Source: a virus. Taken from it: DNA of 50,161 bases. The notes below the pieces were generated by a model. The model made no database searches. It was not told the origin of the DNA and saw nothing but the letters and a program-made list of their open reading frames with translations. Positions 24,129-33,200 of this stretch are shown in pieces. The stretch lies in IMG/VR virus record IMGVR_UViG_3300009597_000018, positions 1 to 50,161 of that record; one strand, 5' to 3'. Every line of letters starts with the position of its first letter. Within the stretch, counting starts at the first letter, position 1. The position numbers and the translations under genes are program-made.

Positions 24129-25831
24129 TGCTGATCGAGCTGGAACGCACCCGTGACGCCAAGACGTTCCAGCTCCCGGACGGGCGGCGGCGCACCACGT
24201 TCGGCCACTCGGTTCACTACCTGTCCGGCGGCGAGTGGCGCGACACCGATCTGCGCCTCCGGCCGATGTCGGACAGGCTGCTCATGGACGGCTTCGACTA
24301 CCACGCGCAGGTCGGGGACCGGGGTGTCGCGATCTACGACCCGGTGGCGCACACCGGGGTGCGGTGGCTGACGCCGAACCGGCCGCGCGCACACGGCGGC
24401 GGGCGCACCGTCGGGTTCCGGCAGGACGGGTTGGTCTGGCGGTGGGAGATCCTGAAGGCGGGGCTGAAGCTCGCCGCCCGCGTCCACCGCCGCCGAGGGC
24501 CGCGCGTCTACACGTTCCGGTACGAGCCGGTCGGTGACGGCGGCCACTTCGAGCAGGACATCAACGGGCACCTGTGGGCCGGGAACCTGATGGTGAAACG
24601 CCCCATTGTGGTCGGGGCCGACGGGATGGTGTGGCAGACCTCGCCGTGGATCAGCTCGCCCGGCAAGGCGTCGTTCGTGTTCGACGACAGCCTGCTCCCG
24701 GACTCGGCGTTCCCGTACGTGATCGACCCGACGACGAACTACAGCCTCGCGGCGCAGGCGAACGACGGGTACACGTCCGGGTCGAACGCGTCCTACCCGC
24801 CCGGCTCGGCGTCGGTTGCGGACACGACCGGCACCGTCCTGTACGTCACGCGCTCCTACGTGGCGGTCACCGGCATGTACCCCGGCACCGGCACGAACGC
24901 GGACACGGGCGAGTTCGACGATCAGCCGTGGAGCAACGCTTCCCGTGTTGTCGCGCAGGACGGGTCGTACGCATCGGTCACCATCTACGACTTCGACGAA
25001 ACGTTCCGCGACAACTCCGAGCTGTTGCGAGCCACGAACTACGGGTTCGCGGTGTCAGGAACCGTCACCGGGATCACGGTGCGCGTCCGCTGCTACGCGA
25101 CCGTTTCGCCTTCCGATGTCCGGATGTTCGTGAAGATGCTGAAGGCTGGTTCCCCGGTCGGCACGCAGAAGACCGAGGACTCGGACATTCCCGGCAGCAT
25201 GGGCGACCTGACGTTCGGGTCGTCGTCGGATCTGTGGGGCACCACGTGGACGAGCGGCGAGGTGAACGCGTCGAACTTCGGGGTGCAGATATCGGCTGAC
25301 AACTCGCTCAGCTCGGGGTCGTCGTCGCTCCGGGTAGACACGGTACAGGTGACCATCCACACCTCGACGGGCGGTGCCTACACCGTCGATGTCGGGCATC
25401 TCCGGTGGGACACGTCGGCGCTCGACGACACGGTGACGGTGGACTCGGCCGCGCTGAAGTTGTACGTCGTCAGCAAGGCCGACGGTGACGCGAGGAACCT
25501 GTCGGCCGAGTGGAACGAGCCGGGCACGATCACGGTGGCGGACTGGACGAGCACGCCCGCGTCCGGGGCCGGGGCGTGGGACATCACAACCCTGACGGCG
25601 GGGGCGCAGAACACGTTGGCGCTCGCTACCGTCTCGAACGTGTCGAAGACCGCTCACACGGGGCTGCGTCTCCACATCGACGGCGGCAGCCCTGCCGGGT
25701 CGAATCAGGTCGCGATCGCGTCGTACGACCACGCGTCCTACGCGGAGCCGATCCTTGCGGTCACGTACTCTGTTTCGCCGCCGCCTGCACCTGTTGAGAT
25801 CCCACGGGTGCTTGTCGGGAGCGCGCTCTGA
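24128..25831 (+). CDS. Tail protein, paralogue 2 of tandem pair (567 aa)
   Basis: ATG at 24128 overlaps the previous TGA. The protein repeats the plan of its neighbour: TRDAKTFQLPDG, FGHSVHYLSGGEWRDTDLRL, SAFPYVIDPTTNYSLAAQAN, VGHLRWDTSALDDTVTVDSA and an end PILAVTYSVSPPPAPVEIPR. It has an inserted ~110-residue beta region between the two homologous halves (residues ~240-420). Duplication followed by divergence is the simplest reading. Probably a second tail-tip or receptor-facing subunit; function is inferred only from position and domain type. Confidence 0.65.
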   Translation: MLIELERTRDAKTFQLPDGRRRTTFGHSVHYLSGGEWRDTDLRLRPMSDRLLMDGFDYHAQVGDRGVAIYDPVAHTGVRWLTPNRPRAHGGGRTVGFRQDGLVWRWEILKAGLKLAARVHRRRGPRVYTFRYEPVGDGGHFEQDINGHLWAGNLMVKRPIVVGADGMVWQTSPWISSPGKASFVFDDSLLPDSAFPYVIDPTTNYSLAAQANDGYTSGSNASYPPGSASVADTTGTVLYVTRSYVAVTGMYPGTGTNADTGEFDDQPWSNASRVVAQDGSYASVTIYDFDETFRDNSELLRATNYGFAVSGTVTGITVRVRCYATVSPSDVRMFVKMLKAGSPVGTQKTEDSDIPGSMGDLTFGSSSDLWGTTWTSGEVNASNFGVQISADNSLSSGSSSLRVDTVQVTIHTSTGGAYTVDVGHLRWDTSALDDTVTVDSAALKLYVVSKADGDARNLSAEWNEPGTITVADWTSTPASGAGAWDITTLTAGAQNTLALATVSNVSKTAHTGLRLHIDGGSPAGSNQVAIASYDHASYAEPILAVTYSVSPPPAPVEIPRVLVGSAL

Positions 25832-28800
25832 TGCAGATACCGAGGGTCGTTCTCCCTATCCCGATTCGGCTCCGTCACGTGAAGGCGGGTACCGGGGCTG
25901 GCGCGGTCACCGTGCTCGGCACGTCGTTCGTGCCGTCGTGGCAGGGCGTCAACGGCCCCGGCGGGTTCCTGACCGGCGAGTACGAGACACGGCTTAGCGA
26001 GGAGGGCAAGTTCACGGTCACGTTCCCGAACGGCCCCGGCGACGACGGCATCTACCACCGCGAGCGGTTCCTCGTCATCACGGAAGGGAAGCGTGTCCCC
26101 GGCGTGACGGCGACCACCTACGGGGGCGGCACGTACCGGCCGGGCGACGAGTGGATCGAGGTGTGGTGGGGCGATCCCGGCGAGTGCGTGTTCGTGGGGA
26201 CGCCGACGCAGGCGGAGGTGACTTCGGCGGCGGTGACGATCAGCGGCTACGACCCGGTGTGGCTGACGAAGAAGGCGCGCGAGACGAGCATCGGCCTGTG
26301 GAATCACGCGCCCCGTGATGTGATCGACCACTACTCCGGGGTGTGGCAAGCGTCGCTCGTGGATCACTTCGACGGTGACGTGACGTACACGTGGTCGGCG
26401 TCCCCGGCGGACTCGTCGGACGGGAAGTGGAACTACGTGAAGTGCGCGAACACCGGTACGAACGCGGGCCGGGAGGGGTCTGTCAGGCTGTACCCGGCCG
26501 CTCCGTCCGCGACGGCGACGATCAAGGGGAAGGTCCCGTTCGTGGACGGGTGGACGGGGTTCGAGGAGACGTTCCAGGATGGGGTACTCGACCCGCGTTG
26601 GACGACCGTGTACTCGTCGGCTGGCGCGACGGTGACGGAACAGAACGGGCGGCTTGAGCTGGCGGTGGACAACTCGGCCGCGTCGGTCTATGCGGACTTG
26701 CGGACGGTGGCGTCGGTTGACGCGCGCGGGCGGGCGACCGTCCTTGAGGTGAAGGCTCCCGGCACCCCGCGCGTGAACTCCGAGGTTGGGATGCGCCTCG
26801 GATCGGACACCGACAACGTCACCCTCACCATCAACAACGGCACGACGGTGGCGTGGAAGTGCGTGGCAAGCGTGTGGACGCAGGTCGGCTCGACGCAGAA
26901 TGTTGTCCCGAGGTTTCTGCGGATCAGGGAGAGCGACGGCACGACGTACTGGGCCTACTCGGATGATCGGGTGACGTGGACGGAGTTCACGTCGGCCGCG
27001 AACCCGGTCGCGTTGTCGGCCGTCAAGATCATCATTATCGGGGGTCACTTCACCGCTGCCGGGGCCAACTTCTTCGTCGTCGGCTCCATCAGGTTCGGTG
27101 AGGAGCCGTACGCGTCGTGGCGGATGGAAGCGATGTTCACGCGCTCCACCCTGTTCTCGGCAACCGATTCGCTCCGTGTCGGCGTGATCGACCTCAACAC
27201 GGGGACGGAGGCGGCCTATGTCGCGGTCGGGACGGCCCCCGGCGCCCCTGTCGATGCCGGGTTGGACAACGAGCCGCCCGGCCCGTTCCGGATCGCGCTG
27301 GAAGCGCACGGGCGGTACATTTACTGCTTCGCGAACGGCCGGTTGGTCGGGCATCTCCCGAACGTGGACAAGCCGTTGATCCCGTTCATCACGTACGTGC
27401 GTGGCGCAACCACGTACACGGGGATCGGGGCCGGTGAGGCGTGGGTTGACGTGGACTTCGTGGTGATCCGCCGTGTCCGCCGGTTCCTGATGCGGGGCGA
27501 CACGACCGGCGACTTCATCCTGCCGGGCTTGCCGACACCGGACGGGCTGGTCGCGACCTACTACGACGACCACGACCTGTCGTCGGAGGTGTCGGACGCG
27601 TCGTACGAGGAGCGGGTGTTGGCACCGATCCGGCAGCCGTATGCGCGCCGGATCGAGAGGACGGTGAACGGGGCTATCGACGCGGTCGGGGTGTCGTCGT
27701 GGACGCCGAGCGGCCCGTACGGCGGCACGTACTTCTCGGCCCGGTGGAAAGGCAGCATCTACCTCGATCTCGCGACGTACGACTACCGGTTCCGGCAGCT
27801 CGCGTCCGACCGGATGCGCACGTGGGTGTCACGGACGCGGCATGGCGAGGAGATGCTGAACGACTGGACGGAGGCGGGGCACGCGCCTGCGATCACGACG
27901 GGCGGGTGGTTGAAGGCAGACAGGGGGTGGCCCGCTACGAGCGGGTGGTACCCGATCGTGGTCGAGCACTCCGAGTCCACCGGGTACGCGCTCGGGGTGT
28001 TGCAGATCGCCCGGTCGGGCAACGTCGATGTGTGGGACGCGGTCGGGGAGGGCGGCTACTCGCGCGCGGTGGTGACGGACAGCCCGTCGTCGTACTGGCG
28101 GCTGAACGACTGGCTGACCGTGAACGACGGGGTCGCGGAGGACACGACCGGCTCGGTGAACATGACCTACAAGACGTGGGGCAGCTCGTTCTACGGTGTC
28201 GGCCCGGTGTGGCCCGGCATGAACGCACCCGACTTCGACGGCACGGCCGGGTATCTCGACGGCGGCGACAACTACGACTTCGGCGGCACCGCGAACTTCA
28301 CCGTCGAGGCTTGGGTGTGTTTCGACTCGGTGACGACGAGCGACCGGCCGATCGTCACGAAGATGGAGAACGTCGCCGCCGGGTCCGCGGACGGGTGGGA
28401 CCTGTATCTCGCGGCGTCGGACTCGAAGATCAAGCTCCGCAGGATCGTCGCCGGGACGGCCGTGTCGGCGACCTCGACGGCCGCGTGCGTGCCGGGCGTG
28501 TGGTACCACGTCGTCGGCGTTTTCAACGGGACGCAGCTTCAGGTCTACCTCAACAACGTGGCCGGTTCCACGCAGGCGAACTCGGCGTCGCTGGCCGGGC
28601 ACACGACCGCGTTGATGATCGGGAAGTGGGGTTCCACGTTCAACGCGGGACGGTTGGACGGCCGGGCCTGCGACGTGGCGATCTACTCGGCCGCGCTGAA
28701 CGCGACACAGATCGGGAACCACTGGAACGGGATGGACGCGCTCGGCTCGATCGCGCCGTGCTCCCCGATCGGTGTGTACGAGGAGCACGTCCGGTACGAC

Positions 28801-29796
28801 TCGCATTTCGACACGTTGAAGGCGGTGGTCGAGGCTTTCGGGTACCAGTTCCTCGTCGAGCCGAAGTCGCTTGAGTCGGGCCTGTTCCCCGGCCAGCTTG
28901 CGCCACGGGTCCGGGTGGGCCGCGACACCGAGTACGTGCTCGACGCGGCTGACGCGACCGGGTACGGGTTGCGGATCAACGCCGAGGACGTGGCGGACAC
29001 GCTGCTCGCGGACGCGGCCGGGCTTGCCGACACGGAGGGTGCGCAGCTCACGGCCGAGTCGATCAACTTCGAGCAGCTCGGCGGCCACATGGTCGCGTCG
29101 CAGGAGTACACGTCGCTGTCGGAGATCAGCTTCCCGATCCTGTTCCAGCAGCGGCTCGACTCGATGATGGTGTTGCGCGGGTCGGCGTGGGAGGAGGTGT
29201 CCGCGACCCCTCGCGGCGGCCGGGAGCTTCTCGACTCGTTCCCGTTGACGGGGACGCTCGCGGAGTTCTCGTGGCTGCCGGGCGACGGTGTCCGGTTGCG
29301 TCTCGACAGCGTCGGGGTGCATGACGTGCTGCCGCGCCAGATCCTCGGGCTGACCCGCCAGTTCGTGCAGGGCGGGATGACCGGGGTGACGGCGTCGTTC
29401 CGGCAGCGGCCGAGGAACCTGCGGGAGATGCTGCGGCAGGTGTCGCGGACGGCGCTGAACCAGATCCGCAACTACCAGGGCCAGATCGGGGTCGCGTCCG
29501 GCACGGTCGGCGTGTTCGCCGCAATCGACGACAACGACATGACGCGGGTGGTGTTGCCGTTGTCGTGGCAGGCGCAGGTGTTGACCGCCGAGTTCGTGGT
29601 GGTCGCGAAGTCGGATTCCTCCACGATGAACGTCGAGATCAACGGGACCAACCGGTTCACGGTGACGGCGACGGGAAGGTATGACGTGCGCGCGTACGTG
29701 GGGCCGTTGACGGCGGCGGACAAGGTGATGCAGGCGCGGTTGACGGGCGGGACGGGGACGGCGTCGTATGCGTTGGAGCTGACGTTCCGGGCGTGA
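25831..29796 (+). CDS. Large tail-tip protein with PA14 and LamG domains (1321 aa)
   Basis: ATG at 25831 overlaps the previous stop. The N-terminus (LTGEYETRLSEEGKFTVTFP) resembles siphophage tail-associated proteins. Residues ~245-440 form a concanavalin-like domain (FQDGVLDPRWTTVYSSAGAT). Residues ~571-730 match PA14: DGLVATYYDDHDL, YFSARWKGSIYLD, YDYRFRQLASDRMRTWV. Residues ~751-966 match LamG: SYWRLNDWL, FTVEAWVCFDS, GVWYHVVGVFNGTQLQVYLN. PA14 and LamG usually bind sugars, so receptor binding is likely. The C-terminal ~250 residues return to a tail-like fold. It ends the tail operon. Confidence 0.75.
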   Translation: MQIPRVVLPIPIRLRHVKAGTGAGAVTVLGTSFVPSWQGVNGPGGFLTGEYETRLSEEGKFTVTFPNGPGDDGIYHRERFLVITEGKRVPGVTATTYGGGTYRPGDEWIEVWWGDPGECVFVGTPTQAEVTSAAVTISGYDPVWLTKKARETSIGLWNHAPRDVIDHYSGVWQASLVDHFDGDVTYTWSASPADSSDGKWNYVKCANTGTNAGREGSVRLYPAAPSATATIKGKVPFVDGWTGFEETFQDGVLDPRWTTVYSSAGATVTEQNGRLELAVDNSAASVYADLRTVASVDARGRATVLEVKAPGTPRVNSEVGMRLGSDTDNVTLTINNGTTVAWKCVASVWTQVGSTQNVVPRFLRIRESDGTTYWAYSDDRVTWTEFTSAANPVALSAVKIIIIGGHFTAAGANFFVVGSIRFGEEPYASWRMEAMFTRSTLFSATDSLRVGVIDLNTGTEAAYVAVGTAPGAPVDAGLDNEPPGPFRIALEAHGRYIYCFANGRLVGHLPNVDKPLIPFITYVRGATTYTGIGAGEAWVDVDFVVIRRVRRFLMRGDTTGDFILPGLPTPDGLVATYYDDHDLSSEVSDASYEERVLAPIRQPYARRIERTVNGAIDAVGVSSWTPSGPYGGTYFSARWKGSIYLDLATYDYRFRQLASDRMRTWVSRTRHGEEMLNDWTEAGHAPAITTGGWLKADRGWPATSGWYPIVVEHSESTGYALGVLQIARSGNVDVWDAVGEGGYSRAVVTDSPSSYWRLNDWLTVNDGVAEDTTGSVNMTYKTWGSSFYGVGPVWPGMNAPDFDGTAGYLDGGDNYDFGGTANFTVEAWVCFDSVTTSDRPIVTKMENVAAGSADGWDLYLAASDSKIKLRRIVAGTAVSATSTAACVPGVWYHVVGVFNGTQLQVYLNNVAGSTQANSASLAGHTTALMIGKWGSTFNAGRLDGRACDVAIYSAALNATQIGNHWNGMDALGSIAPCSPIGVYEEHVRYDSHFDTLKAVVEAFGYQFLVEPKSLESGLFPGQLAPRVRVGRDTEYVLDAADATGYGLRINAEDVADTLLADAAGLADTEGAQLTAESINFEQLGGHMVASQEYTSLSEISFPILFQQRLDSMMVLRGSAWEEVSATPRGGRELLDSFPLTGTLAEFSWLPGDGVRLRLDSVGVHDVLPRQILGLTRQFVQGGMTGVTASFRQRPRNLREMLRQVSRTALNQIRNYQGQIGVASGTVGVFAAIDDNDMTRVVLPLSWQAQVLTAEFVVVAKSDSSTMNVEINGTNRFTVTATGRYDVRAYVGPLTAADKVMQARLTGGTGTASYALELTFRA

Positions 29797-29822
29797 ACGT
29801 CATCCGCCGACCTGCGTATCGT
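29794..29822 (+). promoter_or_regulatory. Possible promoter for endolysin gene
   Basis: TGAACG (29794-29799), a 17-bp spacer and TATCGT (29817-29822) precede the ATG at 29830. The match to consensus is modest and the ATG lies within 8 bases of the -10, so the transcript would start at or inside the gene; treat as weak. Confidence 0.2.
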
Positions 29823-29829
29823 TTAGCGC

Positions 29830-30645
29830 ATGAACACCTCCCTGGCTCTTGACACGTACGATCCCGCACTCGACCTGGACGATCTCGTGTGGGCGACCTT
29901 CAGTGCGTTCCAAGCGGAAGCGGTCGCGGCGACCGGTTCGATCCCGTTCGTGCGGGTGTTGAAGCGGGGGATGGCCGGGCCTGATGTGCTCGCCGTCCAG
30001 CGGGCGTTGAAGGTCGCGAAGGTCGCGCCCGAGGAGTACGAGAAGATGCGCGTGTACGGGTTGCGGACAGCGAAGGCGGTTGAGCGGTTCCAGACCGCGA
30101 ATGGGTTGAAGGCGGACGGCGAGTACGGGAAGGCGACGCACGCGAAGATGCTCCCGTTCTTCGACGCGTGGGGTGCGACGCTGATGCGGCGCGCGAAGAA
30201 GAACGAGGTGGAGGATGGGTCGGGGTTGCGGCCGAAGATCGCGGAGGCGGCGTGGCGTGCCTATCGGGTTCGCGACCAGGTCCACTACTTCCAGGAACGG
30301 CCGATGGAGTGGATCTACTGGACGGATCATCTGAAGGTGCCGACCCGCCAAGATTGCTCAGAGTTCGCAACGTGGGCGTACTGGGCGGCTGGCGCGCCCG
30401 ACCCCAACGGGTTCTCGTTTTCTGGAAATGGCTACACAGGTACGCTTTGTGTGCGCGGCCAGCGGATCGCTCTGTCGCAGGCCCGGCCCGGCGATCTCGT
30501 TTTCTACGGTGGCGGCGCCCCGTGGGGCCATGTCGCGATCTACGTCGGTGGCGGCAACGTGCTGTCGCATGGTTCGGAGACGGGGCCGCACTACGTGGCG
30601 GCCGGGTACCGGCCGGTGGGCGACGTTAGGTCGTATCTGCCATGA
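29830..30645 (+). CDS. Endolysin: peptidoglycan-binding plus NlpC/P60 peptidase
   Basis: This cell-wall hydrolase frees progeny phage. Residues ~45-108 form a PG_binding_1 domain (VLKRGMAGPDVLAVQRALKV, TAKAVERFQTANGLKADGEY). Residues ~165-270 form an NlpC/P60-type peptidase: catalytic Cys176 in RQDCSEFATWAYWAAG, GDLVFYGGGAPWGHVAIYVG with catalytic His234, and VLSHGSE. There is no signal peptide, so release would need a holin; a run of membrane proteins follows. ATG at 29830 has only a weak ribosome site; binding domain ahead of catalytic domain is the reverse of many endolysins. Confidence 0.88.
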   Translation: MNTSLALDTYDPALDLDDLVWATFSAFQAEAVAATGSIPFVRVLKRGMAGPDVLAVQRALKVAKVAPEEYEKMRVYGLRTAKAVERFQTANGLKADGEYGKATHAKMLPFFDAWGATLMRRAKKNEVEDGSGLRPKIAEAAWRAYRVRDQVHYFQERPMEWIYWTDHLKVPTRQDCSEFATWAYWAAGAPDPNGFSFSGNGYTGTLCVRGQRIALSQARPGDLVFYGGGAPWGHVAIYVGGGNVLSHGSETGPHYVAAGYRPVGDVRSYLP

Positions 30646-30671
30646 AAACCGAGCGAAGGGGAGGTTGAGGC

Positions 30672-31373
30672 GTGAGCAGCAGTTCCCCCGAGAGGGAAGT
30701 TGCTGGTGTGGGGTACCGACAGGACGAGGCTTCGGATCTTGTGCCTCGGCCGGACCCGACGACGCTGACGACACAGCTCGTCGATCGGGCGCTGGCGGCG
30801 TTCCGTGAGGTGATGGAGACGAGGCTGGCCGCGCTCGACGAGGCGACGAGGCTCGCGGCCGAGAAGGTCGATGAGATACCCGTGCGGGCGGCGGCGCAGC
30901 GCGACATTCTGCGGCTCGACCTCGAACGGCTGATAAAGGCCGAGCGCGAGCTTCAGGTACACGACCTCGCCGCGCTCGACCGGATCATGCTGGAGAAGTT
31001 CGACGGCATCGACAAAAGATTTTTGGAAAGCAAGGAAGCTCTCGCCGCAGCGTTGGCCGCGCAGAAGGAAGCCGTGGCCGCACAGAACGAGTCGAACGCC
31101 GAGGCGATCCGCAAGTCGGAGGCGGCGACGCAGAAGCAGATCGACGAGGTCAAGGTCGGGGTGGGCGCGAGCGTCCGGGCGCTCGACGACAAGATCGCTG
31201 ACCTCAAGTCGCGGCTCGACCGTGGCGAGGGCGAGACGCGCGGCACGGAGTTCTACCGGAAGGGCGAGCGCCAGCAGGGCATGGACGCCCGCGCGCTCGT
31301 CTTCTCGATCATCGGCGTCGTCGTCGCGGTCGCGGTGATCGCGGTCGCGATCATCAACGCCAGCGGTTCGTGA
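30672..31373 (+). CDS. Coiled-coil membrane-anchored lysis-region protein (233 aa)
   Basis: GTG at 30672 follows GGGGAGGTTGAGGC. Residues ~30-205 are a long Ala/Glu/Lys coiled coil (EALAAALAAQKEAVAAQNES, SEAATQKQIDEVKVGVG), and the last ~25 residues are a membrane helix (VFSIIGVVVAVAVIAVAII). I recall similar coiled-coil proteins downstream of endolysins in many phages with unknown role; a spanin-like or holin-accessory function is possible. TGA overlaps the next ATG (TGATGG). Confidence 0.75.
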   Translation: MSSSSPEREVAGVGYRQDEASDLVPRPDPTTLTTQLVDRALAAFREVMETRLAALDEATRLAAEKVDEIPVRAAAQRDILRLDLERLIKAERELQVHDLAALDRIMLEKFDGIDKRFLESKEALAAALAAQKEAVAAQNESNAEAIRKSEAATQKQIDEVKVGVGASVRALDDKIADLKSRLDRGEGETRGTEFYRKGERQQGMDARALVFSIIGVVVAVAVIAVAIINASGS

Positions 31374-31456
31374 TGGACTTCCTGATGGTGTGCTTCCTCG
31401 TCCTCGTAACGATCGCGCTCGCGCTCGCGATCTACGGGGTGTCGCTGGCCGTCTGA
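31373..31456 (+). CDS. Tiny single-helix membrane protein (27 aa)
   Basis: ATG at 31373 overlaps the stop of the coiled-coil gene. The whole product is one hydrophobic helix (MDFLMVCFLVLVTIALALAI followed by YGVSLAV). Short membrane peptides in lysis cassettes may act as holins or holin regulators. It is below most gene-finder limits; coupling to the gene upstream and its uninterrupted hydrophobicity are the only support. Confidence 0.5.
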   Translation: MDFLMVCFLVLVTIALALAIYGVSLAV

Positions 31457-31458
31457 GG

Positions 31459-31860
31459 GTGCTTGTGCTTCATCTCGCCCACCTCACGTACGAACGGGCA
31501 ACACGGCTCTCGATCATCCGTCAGTTGAACTTCGTGTTGATGATCGGGTGGGCGTGCGTGCTCACGTTCGCTCAACCGTTCGAGACGGCCCCGGCGGTCT
31601 ACACGGCGATGGAGACTATCGCCCCCCAGACGACATGGGGATGGCTGTGCTTTGGACTCGTCGCGCTCGGGTTGGCCGCGTTCGTGTGGACACGGATCGT
31701 CATGGTCGCGTTCCCGGTCTGGATTAGCTGGTGGGCGTTCACGGCTTCGATCTTCGCCGTCGGGTCGCTGCACTCGATGGCGTGGATGATGAGTGCCGCG
31801 TGGACGGTTCTGCTCGCGCGAGCCTACGCTGACTTCTACCGCCACCCTGAGCGTCGATGA
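31459..31860 (+). CDS. Multi-pass membrane protein, holin candidate (133 aa)
   Basis: GTG at 31459 (or 31465) lies just after the tiny membrane gene. Three to four hydrophobic segments are visible: FVLMIGWACVLTF, WGWLCFGLVALGLAAFVW, VMVAFPVWISWWAFTASIFA and WMMSAAWTVLLA. The N-terminus is basic and the C-terminus charged (YADFYRHPERR). Location and topology suit a holin, though no family motif is seen. Its stop overlaps the ATG of the next gene (GATGATC). Confidence 0.65.
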   Translation: MLVLHLAHLTYERATRLSIIRQLNFVLMIGWACVLTFAQPFETAPAVYTAMETIAPQTTWGWLCFGLVALGLAAFVWTRIVMVAFPVWISWWAFTASIFAVGSLHSMAWMMSAAWTVLLARAYADFYRHPERR

Positions 31861-32216
31861 TCGTCGCGGCCGACGCCACGATCATCGTCGGGCCGATTAT
31901 CGCGGCGGTACTGGCACCCCTCCTCGCGTTCTATTTCGCGCGGCGAGCGCACTCCGGGGAGTTGCGCTCGACCGAGGCGGGCCAGTTGTGGGAGGAGTCC
32001 CGGTCGGTCCGTGGCGAGCTTCGCCACGACGTTGATGAGCTTCAGGCCCGTGTGGCGTCCCTGCTCGATTCCAACGAGGAGCTTAGGGTGCGGATCGTTC
32101 AGCTTGAGCACGAACAGGCAGCTCTCAAGCGTGCCAACGAGAAGCTGACGGCGGAGAATGTTCGTTTGAGGGCGATTGCGGACGGCGGTACGTCCAAGCC
32201 CGACGGGGGGGCATAG
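31857..32216 (+). CDS. Membrane-anchored coiled-coil protein (119 aa)
   Basis: ATG at 31857 overlaps the previous stop. One N-terminal membrane helix (IIVGPIIAAVLAPLLAFYFA) is followed by a basic residue pair and a heptad-patterned coiled coil (residues ~45-105, LDSNEELRVRIVQLEHEQAA). This is the layout of i-spanin-like or Rz-like proteins, but there is no clear o-spanin partner and an actinobacterial host would not need one. Function therefore open. Confidence 0.65.
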   Translation: MIVAADATIIVGPIIAAVLAPLLAFYFARRAHSGELRSTEAGQLWEESRSVRGELRHDVDELQARVASLLDSNEELRVRIVQLEHEQAALKRANEKLTAENVRLRAIADGGTSKPDGGA

Positions 32217-32701
32217 TGGCCGATCTCCCGAACATGCCGGACGTGACGAAGGGCCAGATCGGCGGGATCTTGACGGCGATCGCGTCTGCGGCCATCGCGT
32301 TCGGTGCCCCGATCTCGCAGGAGCAGTCGCTCGCGATCGTCGGGATCGGCGGCGCGGTCGCGGCAACGGTGGTCGGCGCGGACGCGCACATCAGGGGGAA
32401 ACGCGCCGAGCACATCGGGGCGGTGATGGCCCAGGCGGTCGCGGCACCGCCACCCTCGGAGGCCGAGATGGATGGTCTGCTCGACGGGGAGGTGTCGCAG
32501 GGAGGCGACACCGTGTTCCCCGGCCCGGTGGTGGCTCCGCCCTCCCCGGAGCAGGGCGGCGACGTGCCGGTGGCGGAGGGTGGCGACACGGGCGCGACAG
32601 TGGTCGGGGTCGCGGCCGTCTTGGTTGTGCTGGCCGGGGCCTACGCTCTCGGGCGGCTCACGGGACGCGGCTCGGGTCTACGGGTGGAGGTGCGGAGATG
32701 A
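32216..32701 (+). CDS. Membrane protein with two hydrophobic segments (161 aa)
   Basis: GTG at 32216 overlaps the previous TAG. An N-terminal segment (IGGILTAIASAAIAFG, then LAIVGIGGAVAATVVG) forms a hydrophobic hairpin, a Pro/Glu/Gly-rich acidic linker spans residues ~75-125, and a final membrane helix (GATVVGVAAVLVVLAGAYAL) precedes a basic tail. The N-terminal hairpin looks holin-like. It is one of four or five membrane proteins in tandem, so the true holin cannot be picked from sequence. Confidence 0.65.
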   Translation: MADLPNMPDVTKGQIGGILTAIASAAIAFGAPISQEQSLAIVGIGGAVAATVVGADAHIRGKRAEHIGAVMAQAVAAPPPSEAEMDGLLDGEVSQGGDTVFPGPVVAPPSPEQGGDVPVAEGGDTGATVVGVAAVLVVLAGAYALGRLTGRGSGLRVEVRR

Positions 32702-32937
32702 AGATAGGTTCGTTCACGTTCGTTGACGTGGTCGTCGGGGTCGTCGTCGTCATCGTTGCGGGCGTCGGCGGCGTCGTGGTGTGCGCCGGGTCGCTCAGCT
32801 ACGAGACGTACGCGGACACGCTTGTGCGGATGATGCTCGGACTCGGGATCTACAGCGTCGGCCGGGCCGGACTCGCTGGCGCGCGCGCGTACGCGCTGAA
32901 GAACGGGGTGTCGGCCTCGCAGACCCGTTCGCTTTAG
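32698..32937 (+). CDS. Small membrane protein (79 aa)
   Basis: ATG at 32698 is preceded by GGTGGAGG and overlaps the previous stop. A very hydrophobic Val-rich helix (VDVVVGVVVVIVAGVGGVVV) is followed by a second weaker segment (LVRMMLGLGIYSVGRAGLAG) and a polar tail. Another candidate holin or holin partner. No family recognised. Confidence 0.6.
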   Translation: MKIGSFTFVDVVVGVVVVIVAGVGGVVVCAGSLSYETYADTLVRMMLGLGIYSVGRAGLAGARAYALKNGVSASQTRSL

Positions 32938-33180
32938 GTGATCGTCCGGAACGTCAACGGCACGACCGAGGTTCGTGGACGGCCACCACGGAAGGGCGTC
33001 CGGTTCCTGCGGGACTACGGCGACGACACCTACCTGATCGAGTGTTCTCATCCGAACGACGCTCTACGCTTCGGGAGACGTGACAGTCAGGCGGTATGCG
33101 AACTGTGCGGTGCCGAGGACGCGGTTGACGCGCCCCGCCTCCGTGTCGAGGTCGTGTGGACACGGCTGGACGGTGGCTGA
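32938..33180 (+). CDS. Hypothetical protein with CxxC motif (80 aa)
   Basis: GTG at 32938 directly abuts the preceding TAG. The product has LIECSHPNDALRFGRR and then AVCELCGAED; the CELC pair with the upstream Cys and His could bind zinc. It ends in a beta-like LRVEVVWTRLDGG. Unknown function; it ends just before the second HNH gene. Confidence 0.6.
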   Translation: MIVRNVNGTTEVRGRPPRKGVRFLRDYGDDTYLIECSHPNDALRFGRRDSQAVCELCGAEDAVDAPRLRVEVVWTRLDGG

Positions 33181-33200
33181 GACGACGACCTGTTCGGGGG

